From contig NZ_PYWM01000001.1 of NCBI RefSeq assembly GCF_003049665.1, forward strand, positions 248,001 to 312,000: a stretch of 64,000 bases of DNA. The letters are read 5' to 3'. The stretch comes from Lysinibacillus mangiferihumi. GTDB taxonomy: Bacteria; Bacillota; Bacilli; Bacillales_A; Planococcaceae. Shown here one piece after another: positions 1 to 7,751 of this stretch. A program made the translations under genes and the position numbers. The notes beneath the pieces are model-generated. The model saw nothing but the letters and a program-made list of their open reading frames with translations. It searched no databases and was not told the origin of the DNA. Position 1 is the first letter of the stretch; each line of letters begins with the position of its first letter.

Positions 1-1266
1 ATTCCATTGGTATTCAATCGTCTACTACTTTGTTTAGTGCTATTCTTAATTGTCGTTGGGTTCATCACAGCCTTGCTTTCACTAATGGCTAGCCCCAAAG
101 CTGCCCATATTGCCAAAAGACAAATTCCGTTGAAGCGGTTTTCCGTAATGGGAAAGCTAAGTCATGTTCTTGTTATAATTTTATCGCTCATTGTTATCCC
201 GACCATTATCACATCTATACTAATAACCAATCAACTGTCAAAAGACTATGCGCTTTGGGACAAAATGCACAATATCGTTCGGCTATCCATGTCTGACTTG
301 GATTCATTAGAACAAGAGGCGGTACTTCCCGATGTAGAAGACTTTTTTTCTAAAATGCAAGAGGCTAATAATTTAAGTCTTTCTTTAGTTATTGATAAAG
401 CGATTTTTTTAGAGCCATCTGAGATGAGTGGATATGATCATATTATTATGACAGATCGAGCTTGGATTGATTTGCTAGAAATAGGTGTGGAAACAGAAGG
501 CAAGGGCGGGAAACTCATTGCAAAAAATGTTAAAGATTTACCAGATGAATTGGCTTCGTTTTTAAAAGGGCAAATTCCGCTATGGACGAAACATAATGAT
601 GTTTATCCAGCGCAAGGTTTAACTTTTTACGAATATGTGGGAACGAAATTTCTTGCATTACCACCAAATGTTGGTTTAGCAGGGGAAACAGTGCAAGCAG
701 AAAATCCGTTAGTTATACTGATAGATGGTCAGCTAACAGACATTGTAAAAACGAAAGGGTTCTTAATATCTTTAGCTTCTAGTGGAAATATCGTTTTTTT
801 TGATGAGAATCATTTACAAGCAGCTTTAGCTAACTCCGTTATGAAACCTTCTATTACGTCGATTAATGGGATAGCAGACGTTGCTTTGGAAACGGCTCAA
901 AGGTTTAAACAACAATACGTTTACTATATTGTATCGGGAATACTTATTGTCGTAACTATGTTTTTGACTGCTATATTAAATGGCAGACTGTGGGCAGGCA
1001 CGAATGGTAAACGTATTTTCACCTTGCACACCTTTGGCTACCCATACACATCGATTATTAGACCGGCTTTAAAGCGACAACTAATGACAATCATTTTAAC
1101 AACAATTCTTGGTTCCATCATTGGTTATTTTATCCACTATATGCAACTTAGCGTTATACTTTTATCTGCATTGCTTGTCGGAATCTTATATTGGCTAGGT
1201 AGTTACATTTCCTTTCAAAATTCCGCAAAACAAGCATTTTATCGTACGAGTCATCGGCACAATTAA
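1..1266 (+). CDS. DUF1430 bacteriocin-associated membrane protein, 5'-truncated by window
   Basis: The reading frame is open at base 1, so the N-terminus lies outside the window; a TTG at 7 is only the first possible start inside it. The visible part (about 420 residues) has a membrane segment near the start, a second at about residues 53-72, a long extracytoplasmic stretch (about 75-300), and three or four segments at the C-terminus. This layout, with an ABC ATPase 15-20 bases downstream, fits the putative immunity/export proteins found beside lactococcin-972-like bacteriocins (full length usually near 650-700 residues). The topology is also FtsX/MacB-like, which is the main alternative. If the family call is right, a bacteriocin precursor gene is expected upstream, off the window. 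Assignment is by recognition, not by a search. Confidence 0.7.
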   Translation: MPLVFNRLLLCLVLFLIVVGFITALLSLMASPKAAHIAKRQIPLKRFSVMGKLSHVLVIILSLIVIPTIITSILITNQLSKDYALWDKMHNIVRLSMSDLDSLEQEAVLPDVEDFFSKMQEANNLSLSLVIDKAIFLEPSEMSGYDHIIMTDRAWIDLLEIGVETEGKGGKLIAKNVKDLPDELASFLKGQIPLWTKHNDVYPAQGLTFYEYVGTKFLALPPNVGLAGETVQAENPLVILIDGQLTDIVKTKGFLISLASSGNIVFFDENHLQAALANSVMKPSITSINGIADVALETAQRFKQQYVYYIVSGILIVVTMFLTAILNGRLWAGTNGKRIFTLHTFGYPYTSIIRPALKRQLMTIILTTILGSIIGYFIHYMQLSVILLSALLVGILYWLGSYISFQNSAKQAFYRTSHRHN

Positions 1267-1287
1267 TGTCTTAAAGGAGTAATGAAT

Positions 1288-1914
1288 ATGATTATTCAAA
1301 CGAAAAATATTGGCATTGAAATTAGTGGCAAAACGATTTTTTCTAATATTTCTCTTGAGATCAACCCGAATGAAATGATTGCCATTACCGGTCCATCTGG
1401 TAGTGGCAAAACAACACTGTTAAATTGTCTAGGTCTTATTCAATCAGTTAATAACGGGGACATCCTAATAGAAAATCAAAATGCTAGTCAATGGAAGGAA
1501 AAAGAAAAAATAAGTTTTTGGAAAGACAAAGCGGCATTTATTTATCAAGACTATGGCATTATTGAGGATGAAAATGTCAGTTATAATGTGACATTAAATA
1601 AGCGACAAGCCAAAACACAGGTTGTGGACGAAATCCTACATACAGTTGGACTTGGTGGAAGAGGGCATGATATGGCGGCTGTGTTATCAGGAGGAGAAAA
1701 ACAGCGTCTAGGCGTAGCACGCGCCATTTATAAGAAAGCCACAATTATCTTTGCGGATGAACCAACAGCCTCTCTTGATCAATCGAACAGAGAAATCATT
1801 ATTAATCTACTAAGAAAGTGTAGTGAAAACGGTGCTAGTGTGATTATTGCAACGCATGATGAAAGGCTTGTAAGTGTTTGTGATCGAAGTATAAATTTGA
1901 AACCATTTATGTAA
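1288..1914 (+). CDS. ABC transporter ATP-binding protein (bacteriocin-export type)
   Basis: Cytoplasmic ATPase expected to energise the membrane protein encoded just upstream. Visible motifs are Walker A GPSGSGKTT at about residues 35-43, the signature LSGGEKQR, Walker B IIFADEPTASLD and a switch histidine in ATHDE. At about 208 residues it has the length of the short MacB/LolD-like ATPases. There are two in-frame ATGs, at 1282 and 1288. The AAAGGAG at 1273-1279 is only 2 bases from the first and 8 from the second, so 1288 is the better start. The gap to the upstream gene is about 20 bases, so the pair should be co-transcribed. The substrate cannot be read from the sequence; a bacteriocin or other peptide is inferred from the neighbour. 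Confidence 0.85.
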   Translation: MIIQTKNIGIEISGKTIFSNISLEINPNEMIAITGPSGSGKTTLLNCLGLIQSVNNGDILIENQNASQWKEKEKISFWKDKAAFIYQDYGIIEDENVSYNVTLNKRQAKTQVVDEILHTVGLGGRGHDMAAVLSGGEKQRLGVARAIYKKATIIFADEPTASLDQSNREIIINLLRKCSENGASVIIATHDERLVSVCDRSINLKPFM

Positions 1915-2061
1915 AAGAAGCGAAACGGTGGATTATTGTTCTGGTGTTCCAGGGCTTCATGACAACCTACCTTTAAATGTGATAAAAATAAAAATTCACT
2001 ATACAAATTTCTACCTTCGTCTATACTTGATTTAACGCAATGCAGAAGGGAGTGGCGAAAT

Positions 2062-2310
2062 GTGTTTATCCGTTTAACTAAGGAGCAACAAGAACAAATC
2101 ATCGCCGATATACAACGCTTTTTCTATAATCAACGTGAAGAGGATATTTCCTATTTTGAGGCAGAAAGGGTATTTGATTTTGTAAAAGAGAATATTGCTC
2201 CATATATTTATAATGCGGCCATTTCAGATGCAAAATATGTAGTGGAAAGTCAATTATCAGCGCTGGACGAAGAACTGATGGCTTTGGAACGCCCAATAAA
2301 AATAAAATGA
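2062..2310 (+). CDS. DUF2164 family protein
   Basis: Small soluble protein of 82 residues that matches the DUF2164 pattern as I know it: a KLT/RLTKEQ opening, an acidic helix, then F-VKENIAPYIYNAAISDA in the middle, the family's most recognisable part. The start is GTG at 2062, with AAGGGAG at 2045-2051 giving a spacing of about 10. The family has no established role. The predicted product is mostly helical with no signal peptide or membrane segment. It stands alone, about 150 bases after the ABC gene. The short dispersed repeat begins directly after its stop codon. Confidence 0.75.
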   Translation: MFIRLTKEQQEQIIADIQRFFYNQREEDISYFEAERVFDFVKENIAPYIYNAAISDAKYVVESQLSALDEELMALERPIKIK

Positions 2311-2312
2311 CA

Positions 2313-2347
2313 GTGCCAGTCACCCAAACAATTATGAAAATTCAAAG
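2313..2347 (+). repeat. Short dispersed repeat, copy 1
   Basis: Core GTGCCAGTCAC followed by CCAAACAATT and an AATTCAAA-like tail. It begins 3 bases after the stop of the DUF2164 gene. Related copies lie at 3331, 43872 and 53652. Confidence 0.7.
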
Positions 2348-2457
2348 AAACTTCTCCATAGGATAATCAAATGCATTATGATAATGGTAGCAGAATTCAT
2401 TATAAAAAAGTTCTGGCAAATACCTTGATAACATTCTAACAAAAAGTGGGGAAGTTT

Positions 2458-3390
2458 ATGCAAATAGTAACTGTTCAACATTATGATGCATTTAGTACGG
2501 AGCCTAATAAGGGGAATCCTGCTGGGGTTGTAGTGGAAGGAAGCCAATACAGTGAGCAAGAAATGCAAGAGATTGCTAGAATGGTAGGCTTTAATGAAAC
2601 TGCCTTTGCCTTGCCATCTAATCAAGCAGACATACGTATCCGTTATTTTACACCAGGGCACGAGGTGGATTTATGTGGACACGCCACAATGGCAACCATT
2701 TATGCTCTACAAACACAAGGGTTTTTAGCAAATAAATCAAGCATTACAATTGAAACGAAGGCGGGGATCTTACCAATCCTGCTGGAAGAAAAACAGGAAA
2801 AGCTATACATAACAATGCAACATGCGGCACCACAATTCGTAGATTTTAACGGATCTAAGGCAGCGCTTGCACAGTCTATAGGCTTAAACGAGGATGAATT
2901 ACATGCAGAATTACCTATTGTCTATGGAAGCACAGGCTTATGGACTTTATTAATACCTGTTCAACACTTAGCCTCGTTTGAAAAAATGAGTCCACAAACC
3001 GCTACATTTCCGTCTATATTAAAAGAAATGCCAACAGCATCGTTGCATCCATTTTGTTTACAAGCATTCGATAAGTCGGCAGATATGCATGCCAGACATT
3101 TTTCATCGCCATACTCTGGAACAATACAAGATATCGTAACAGGGACGGCTTCAGGAGTCATGGGAGCATATTATGCAAAGTATATTAATCCTGAAGTGTC
3201 ATATCCGAAAACACTTGTTGTTGAGCAAGGGCAAGAGCTTGACCGAGATGGTCGCGTCCATGTTCATGTAAACAAAGTAGATGGTGAAGTGGATATTTCA
3301 ATCACAGGAACAGCTGTCTATGTAAAGGAAGTGCCAGTCACTCAAACAATTCTCACACAATTTCAAACAAAAGAGACTGTTCTATATTAG
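2458..3390 (+). CDS. PhzF family isomerase/epimerase-like protein
   Basis: Predicted cytoplasmic enzyme of the PhzF (diaminopimelate-epimerase-like) fold, about 310 residues. Visible signatures are QHYDAF near the start, GNPAGVV, the GFNETAF segment with the conserved catalytic glutamate, and RYFTPGHEVDLCGHAT, typical of the family. The second domain has GTASGVMGAY. The start is ATG 2458, preceded by GTGGGGAAG; an earlier in-frame GTG at 2446 lies inside that ribosome binding site. The last 20 or so residues (from VPVTQTI) are encoded by a copy of a short intergenic repeat, so the C-terminus looks acquired. The substrate is unknown; most Bacillus PhzF paralogues have no assigned reaction. Confidence 0.9.
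   Translation: MQIVTVQHYDAFSTEPNKGNPAGVVVEGSQYSEQEMQEIARMVGFNETAFALPSNQADIRIRYFTPGHEVDLCGHATMATIYALQTQGFLANKSSITIETKAGILPILLEEKQEKLYITMQHAAPQFVDFNGSKAALAQSIGLNEDELHAELPIVYGSTGLWTLLIPVQHLASFEKMSPQTATFPSILKEMPTASLHPFCLQAFDKSADMHARHFSSPYSGTIQDIVTGTASGVMGAYYAKYINPEVSYPKTLVVEQGQELDRDGRVHVHVNKVDGEVDISITGTAVYVKEVPVTQTILTQFQTKETVLY
3331..3351 (+). repeat. Short dispersed repeat, copy 2, inside phzF-like gene
   Basis: Same core as the copy at 2313 (GTGCCAGTCAC, then TCAAACAATT), with a tail CACACAATTTCAAAC. It is translated as the C-terminal tail of the PhzF-like protein. Confidence 0.7.
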
Positions 3391-3400
3391 AACAGTCTCT
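3372..3400 (+). terminator. Hairpin at end of phzF-like gene
   Basis: Perfect 13-bp inverted repeat AGAGACTGTTCTA / TAGAACAGTCTCT with loop TAT; the stop codon lies in the second arm. There is no clear T-tract, so it may be a weak terminator or an mRNA-stabilising hairpin. Confidence 0.5.
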
Positions 3401-3420
3401 CTGCTATACCAGAAATTTCC

Positions 3421-3618
3421 TTACTTTTGTAGTATGTCACATACTCTACCTATTTGACCATCTGTTAAACGAACTTTAATACCATGTGGATGGTTCGAGG
3501 AATTGGTTAAAATATCTTTCACGATACCTCTCGTTTTAACACCTGTTCGCTGATCTTTTTTAAGAATAATATTGACCTCTAGGCCCGGATAAATATCTTT
3601 TCGATTTTGACCGTTCAT
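3421..3618 (-). CDS. ywbE: YwbE family protein
   Basis: Small basic protein of 65 residues matching B. subtilis YwbE as I recall it: NGQNR-DI-PGLEV near the start, LKKDQRTG, GIVKDILTNS, HPHGIKVRL-DGQIGRV. It probably folds as a small beta-barrel; no function is established. The start chosen is ATG 3618, with GAGGT five bases upstream; the longer frame from a GTG at 3630 would overlap that ribosome binding site. Monocistronic, convergent with the phzF-like gene. Confidence 0.85.
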   Translation of the reverse strand: MNGQNRKDIYPGLEVNIILKKDQRTGVKTRGIVKDILTNSSNHPHGIKVRLTDGQIGRVCDILQK

Positions 3619-3668
3619 ACTGTACCTCACATTTATATAGCATGACTCAAATTATAGCATATGTGTCG

Positions 3669-4205
3669 TTAGTTACCTATGGCAAATAGAGATTGAAAAA
3701 GTGAGGCTACTAAAGCGACAAATAAAGTATCATCTGATTGAAATAGCTTATAGACAATTCCTTCACGTTGAATCCCGCTATCTACAAAGCTTGCACTCGC
3801 AATTTTTTCATCATTGCAATATAAAAATGCCGTTGAAGTAAAGTCTTTCTCAAAGCGAAAGACGAGACCATCCATTGTAAAGGAATAGGAAGATTCCAAT
3901 AATTGAACTGTTTTTCGCTGAATAGGTATCATACTTCCATCTGGCATGATTAAATGATGGCTTACGCCTTGTGTTAACAATGTGGAACGCACTTGAAAAA
4001 GAGCTTCTCCTTTCGTAGTGCGTGTTTCATAGCGATGTGGCAACGATTGTTGTGTTGCTACTAGCGCAGCTACATTCAGTACTTTCACAATATTGGAACG
4101 CTTTACAGGTTGGAGAATACAAACTGTTTCATGGTCACTATTTAGGATAGGGTACTTTGACGGTCTATCAAATGCTTGGGAATATGTAAGTGTAAATGTT
4201 GCCAT
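3669..4205 (-). CDS. Tubby/LURP-one-like domain protein (putative)
   Basis: 178 residues, no signal peptide. It is rich in beta strands with repeated short hydrophobic and aromatic segments, and the pattern (a YSFTMDGLVFRFEKDF strand pair and an IREGIVYKLF-like C-terminus) suggests the LURP-one/tubby C-terminal fold seen in small Bacillus proteins. This is a fold-level guess; the role is unknown. The start is ATG 4205 with GGAGG 7-8 bases upstream. That ribosome binding site sits in the 3' arm of a two-stem hairpin followed by a T-run (see 4210-4255), so expression may be controlled in the leader. Confidence 0.6.
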   Translation of the reverse strand: MATFTLTYSQAFDRPSKYPILNSDHETVCILQPVKRSNIVKVLNVAALVATQQSLPHRYETRTTKGEALFQVRSTLLTQGVSHHLIMPDGSMIPIQRKTVQLLESSYSFTMDGLVFRFEKDFTSTAFLYCNDEKIASASFVDSGIQREGIVYKLFQSDDTLFVALVASLFQSLFAIGN

Positions 4206-4209
4206 AAAA

Positions 4210-4255
4210 AAACCTCCAATTTACTTACTATACGAGTAAGCAAGACTGGAGGTTT
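4210..4255 (-). promoter_or_regulatory. Leader hairpin covering the ribosome binding site
   Basis: On the minus strand AAACCTCCA pairs with TGGAGGTTT, and inside it CTTACT pairs with AGTAAG around a 5-base loop. The distal arm contains the GGAGG of the gene ending at 3669 and is followed by seven Ts and then the ATG. It could act as an intrinsic terminator or block translation. Confidence 0.55.
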
Positions 4256-4365
4256 CATTATTTAGTGTTGGGAATCATTTTAACTTTGTGCATGCTGTCT
4301 GCTCCGAGTCGATGTTATTTTCCCTGTGAAACGGCATTTTATTTTTTGTAATTTCACTACATTTT

Positions 4366-4395
4366 TTGATATATATATGATTAAATTGATGTAAT
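4366..4395 (+). promoter_or_regulatory. Possible sigma-A promoter for the RpiR regulator
   Basis: TTGATA, 18-base spacer, TGTAAT, about 95 bases before the TTG start of the regulator. Weak match; listed because it is the best candidate in this gap. Confidence 0.3.
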
Positions 4396-4488
4396 AATAA
4401 CAATATTATGTCTTGTTTTCTAAAAAAACTTGTATCATGCTTTTTTTATGTAGTAAAATTACAAATAAATTTGGGAGGTGATTTTCAA

Positions 4489-5337
4489 TTGTTAAGCTTC
4501 GAAGAAAGAATTAATAGCAAAATGAACTCGCTAACTATTTCTGAGAGGAAGGTAGTTGAACAGTTAAAAATGCATGAGCAACCCTTTTTGCTATCAATGA
4601 ACGAACTTTCACTATTGAGCAAGGTGAGTGAGCCGAGTGTTGTTCGACTGTATAGAAAGCTTGGTTATGCTAGTTACCAAGAGTTAAAAGTAGCACTTGC
4701 TCAAGAGCAAGTGAATAACCGTTTCACATTAATAGCGAACGACAATGACATTAAGGATGATGATCTTGCTGATATCGTTTTCGATAAAATGGCCGATCAG
4801 CTTGCTACAGCGATGTCGATGACGAAAGAAAAAATAAACGTTCAACAGATGGAAGAAGCGGTTCAAATTATCTCAAAAGCAGACAGGTTGTTTTTTTTCG
4901 GACAAGGTCTTTCAGGTAACATTGCAGAAGACGGTGCTCATAAATTTATGAGAATGGGCGGTACGACAATCGCTGTAAAGGATCCACATTACCAAGCAAT
5001 TTATGCTAACCATATGAGTAAAGATGATGTTGTCATTGTCATATCGCATTCTGGAGAAACAGTCAATATTATAGAGGTAGTGAAAATGAGTCAAAAAAAT
5101 GGAGCATTTGTCATTGTTATTACATCGAATTCAAACACAACGCTTGCTCAAATGGCTGATACATTGCTTCTTACGCAGGCGCAAGAGACAGAAAAGCGAT
5201 CGGATGCGATGGTCAGTCGCCTCGTGCAACTTGCTTTAATTGACACCTTATTTACAAGGGTTGTTGCAATCGGAGGGAGTTATGTAAAAGAAGCCATTAA
5301 TCGTTCAAGATTAGCTGTTACTAGAATGAAGAAGTAA
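4489..5337 (+). CDS. RpiR/MurR family transcriptional regulator with SIS domain
   Basis: Sugar-phosphate-responsive regulator expected to control the operon that follows. The N-terminal helix-turn-helix (about residues 1-75) includes LTISERKVVEQL and SEPSVVRLYRKLGYASYQELK, typical of RpiR proteins. The C-terminal SIS domain (about 100-260) includes LFFFGQGLSGNIAED and VVIVISHSGETVNIIE, the sugar-isomerase phosphate-binding pattern. The start is TTG 4489, eight bases after GGGAGGTG; the longer frame from 4408 has no ribosome binding site. It sits about 65 bases before the permease gene with a cre site between. Phosphorylated tetronate or another acid-sugar phosphate is a reasonable effector, by inference from context. 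Confidence 0.9.
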   Translation: MLSFEERINSKMNSLTISERKVVEQLKMHEQPFLLSMNELSLLSKVSEPSVVRLYRKLGYASYQELKVALAQEQVNNRFTLIANDNDIKDDDLADIVFDKMADQLATAMSMTKEKINVQQMEEAVQIISKADRLFFFGQGLSGNIAEDGAHKFMRMGGTTIAVKDPHYQAIYANHMSKDDVVIVISHSGETVNIIEVVKMSQKNGAFVIVITSNSNTTLAQMADTLLLTQAQETEKRSDAMVSRLVQLALIDTLFTRVVAIGGSYVKEAINRSRLAVTRMKK

Positions 5338-5350
5338 ATGATAAATAAAA

Positions 5351-5366
5351 ATGTAAGCGTTGTCAC
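5351..5366 (+). promoter_or_regulatory. cre site (CcpA) before gntP-like gene
   Basis: ATGTAAGCGTTGTCAC matches the cre consensus WTGNAANCGNWNNCWW at all but the last position. It lies between the regulator and permease genes, fitting catabolite repression of the sugar-acid operon. Confidence 0.7.
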
Positions 5367-5402
5367 CTTAACTAAATTTTTACTTAAGGAGGATACACTA
5401 CA

Positions 5403-6764
5403 ATGTTAACAGGTCATACACTCATTTTTGGGTTTGTTCTTGCTTTAATTGTTTTATTTGTCCTTATTATTAGATTCAAATGGGATGCCTTCGTTTCTCT
5501 TTTAGTCGTTGCCCTTGGTCTTGGCTTATTATCAGGCATTCCCGCGAAAGAAATCCCTGGCATTATCGCTTCTGGATTTGGCAATACACTAGCTGGTGTT
5601 GGTATTTTAATCGGACTTGGAATACTATTTGGTCAATTTTTAGCATCATCAGGAGCCATCAATAAAATTGCTACTGGGATGCTAAGCGTCTTTGGAGTGA
5701 AAAAATCTCCCTACGCTATTGCCATGACATCGATTACTGTTTCAATTCCTGTATTCTTTGATGCAGCGTTTATTATTTTACATAAATTAATCCAAAATAT
5801 TTCCCTTAAAACAAAAATAGCACTTGCTACTTTTGTTGCCATTCTTTCGATTGGGTTAATTACTGCCCATAGTTTAATTATCCCGACACCAGGGCCATTA
5901 GTGGTTGCTGACCAAACAGGGTCGGATATCGGAGTATTTCTTCTTTATGGATTGCTTGTTTCAATTCCTGGCGTACTCGTAGGTGGTGTCATGTATGGAA
6001 AGTTTATCGGGAAGCGCATTGCAAATAATGGACGTCTTGATGATTATGAAATGTCTGAAGGAAATAGCACAATTGCTGACAGAAAAGAAATTTCAACAGT
6101 TCTTTCATTTGGCATACTCGCTTTACCAATCATGTTGATTTTATCGAACACATTCATGAATTTACTGTTCAGAGACAGCCCAGAACATTTCATTCCAACT
6201 ATATTTTCCATTATCGGAGATAAAAATGTTGCGCTGTTAATTAGTTTAGTTGTCGCGATGTTTGCCTTAAAGCCATACATCAGGGAAGATTCTAAAACTG
6301 TGTTTGCCAAAGCATTTGATCAATGTGGTTTGGTCATCCTTATTACTGGAGCAGGTGGTGCCTTTGGTAAAGTGGTTCAAGAGACAGGCATCGGTGATTT
6401 ACTAATTGCTATGATGCAAGGGCTTAATATGCCTGCCTTATTGCTTGCATTTTTATTTTCGCAAATCCTTCGTGCATCGCTAGGGTCTGCCACGGTGGCG
6501 CTTGTGACAACATCTGCAATTATGGGTCCGTTAGCGACGGAACTTGGCGTATCGCCAGTCTTACTGGGTCTTGCAATTTGTGCAGGCGGCGTCGGTTTAT
6601 CACTTCCTAACGATTCAGGTTTCTGGGTAGTAAGTAAATTTGGACGTTTATCCATAACAGAAACAATAAGAGTTTGGACAATTGGGGGCTTCTTATCAGG
6701 TGTAACCGTATTACTATTCGTCTACATTCTCAGCATATTCCAAGGAATTTTACCAGGATTATAA
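5403..6764 (+). CDS. GntP family gluconate/acid-sugar permease
   Basis: Integral membrane H+ symporter of the GntP family, 453 residues with about 12 hydrophobic segments, the usual length. Recognisable segments are GFGNTLAGVGILIGLG near the start, SIPVFFDAAFIIL, PTPGPLVVAD and, near the C-terminus, LRASLGSATVALVTT and LPNDSGFWVVSKF. The ribosome binding site AAGGAGG is well placed before ATG 5403. It is followed by the dehydrogenase and kinase genes (gaps of 85 and 5 bases), so the transported substrate is probably a sugar acid such as a tetronate, not gluconate itself: no gluconate kinase is present. Which acid cannot be decided from sequence. Confidence 0.9.
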   Translation: MLTGHTLIFGFVLALIVLFVLIIRFKWDAFVSLLVVALGLGLLSGIPAKEIPGIIASGFGNTLAGVGILIGLGILFGQFLASSGAINKIATGMLSVFGVKKSPYAIAMTSITVSIPVFFDAAFIILHKLIQNISLKTKIALATFVAILSIGLITAHSLIIPTPGPLVVADQTGSDIGVFLLYGLLVSIPGVLVGGVMYGKFIGKRIANNGRLDDYEMSEGNSTIADRKEISTVLSFGILALPIMLILSNTFMNLLFRDSPEHFIPTIFSIIGDKNVALLISLVVAMFALKPYIREDSKTVFAKAFDQCGLVILITGAGGAFGKVVQETGIGDLLIAMMQGLNMPALLLAFLFSQILRASLGSATVALVTTSAIMGPLATELGVSPVLLGLAICAGGVGLSLPNDSGFWVVSKFGRLSITETIRVWTIGGFLSGVTVLLFVYILSIFQGILPGL

Positions 6765-6849
6765 TTTACTTGTTTAATAGCGTTGCTTTAGATACGAAAA
6801 AGGTATTTATCACTGATTAATGAACAACTAGATTGGAGCTGAAGTCAAA

Positions 6850-7746
6850 ATGAAGAAAAAAATAGGATTTATTGGACTTGGCATTATGGGGGCGCCAATG
6901 GTACGCAACCTTTTGAAAAAAGGGAATGATGTGACTGTATTCGATATAAATCCAACCACAGTTGATATGCTTACACAAGAAGGCGCAAACAAGGCAGCTT
7001 CTAGTAAGGAAGTAGCATTAACAAGTGATGTGGTGATTACAATGTTACCGCAAGGGGCAGATGTTTACCAAGCTATTTTCGGCGAACAGGGGGTAATGGA
7101 AGGTGCTCGTCCGGATATGATTATTATCGACATGAGCTCAGTCACACCTTCAGAATCAAAAGAAATGTTCGAGCTCTCTGCCAAACGAGGCGTTCATTTC
7201 CTTGATGCACCAGTGAGTGGGGGGGAGCCAAAAGCAATTGATGGAACATTGACAATTATGGTTGGTGGAAAGGTAGAGATATTTGAAAAGGTAAAAGACA
7301 TTCTTGGTAATATGGGGAGTAACATTGTCCATGTTGGTGATACAGGCTGTGGCACTACGGCAAAGCTAGCTAATCAAATAATCGTAAATTTAAATATTGC
7401 TGCTATTTCCGAAGCACTTGTGCTAGCGACAAAAGCCGGTATTCATGTGGGGAAAATGTACGAGGCAATTCGTGGTGGACTTGCGGGAAGTACCGTAATG
7501 GATGCTAAAATTCCAATGATTCTTAATCGAAACTTTCAAGCGGGTGGCCGTGTGGACATTAATCTGAAAGATATAAAAAATGTAATGAATACTGCACATG
7601 AGCTAGCGGTTCCACTGCCATTATCGGCGCAACTTTTAGAGATTTTTTATAGTTTAAAGGCAGATGGAAAAGAGAGATTGGATCACGCAAGTATTGTCCA
7701 ACATTATGAGAAATTAGCGAATGTTGAAGTTTCAAGAGAGGGGTAA
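6850..7746 (+). CDS. 3-hydroxyisobutyrate dehydrogenase family; likely tetronate 2-dehydrogenase
   Basis: NAD-dependent beta-hydroxyacid dehydrogenase, 298 residues. It shows the Rossmann motif GFIGLGIMGAPM (about 5-16), the substrate-binding DAPVSGGEPKAIDGTL (about 118-133) and the catalytic-lysine segment GCGTTAKLANQIIV (about 166-179). Relatives include tartronate semialdehyde reductase (GarR), 3-hydroxyisobutyrate dehydrogenase and L-threonate/D-erythronate dehydrogenases (LtnD/DenD). The next gene is a DUF1537 kinase, and the dehydrogenase plus DUF1537 kinase pair is characteristic of four-carbon acid-sugar catabolism, so oxidation of threonate or erythronate to the 2-oxo acid is the favoured role. 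The last codons carry the ribosome binding site of the kinase gene. Confidence 0.85.
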   Translation: MKKKIGFIGLGIMGAPMVRNLLKKGNDVTVFDINPTTVDMLTQEGANKAASSKEVALTSDVVITMLPQGADVYQAIFGEQGVMEGARPDMIIIDMSSVTPSESKEMFELSAKRGVHFLDAPVSGGEPKAIDGTLTIMVGGKVEIFEKVKDILGNMGSNIVHVGDTGCGTTAKLANQIIVNLNIAAISEALVLATKAGIHVGKMYEAIRGGLAGSTVMDAKIPMILNRNFQAGGRVDINLKDIKNVMNTAHELAVPLPLSAQLLEIFYSLKADGKERLDHASIVQHYEKLANVEVSREG

Positions 7747-7751
7747 TCATC

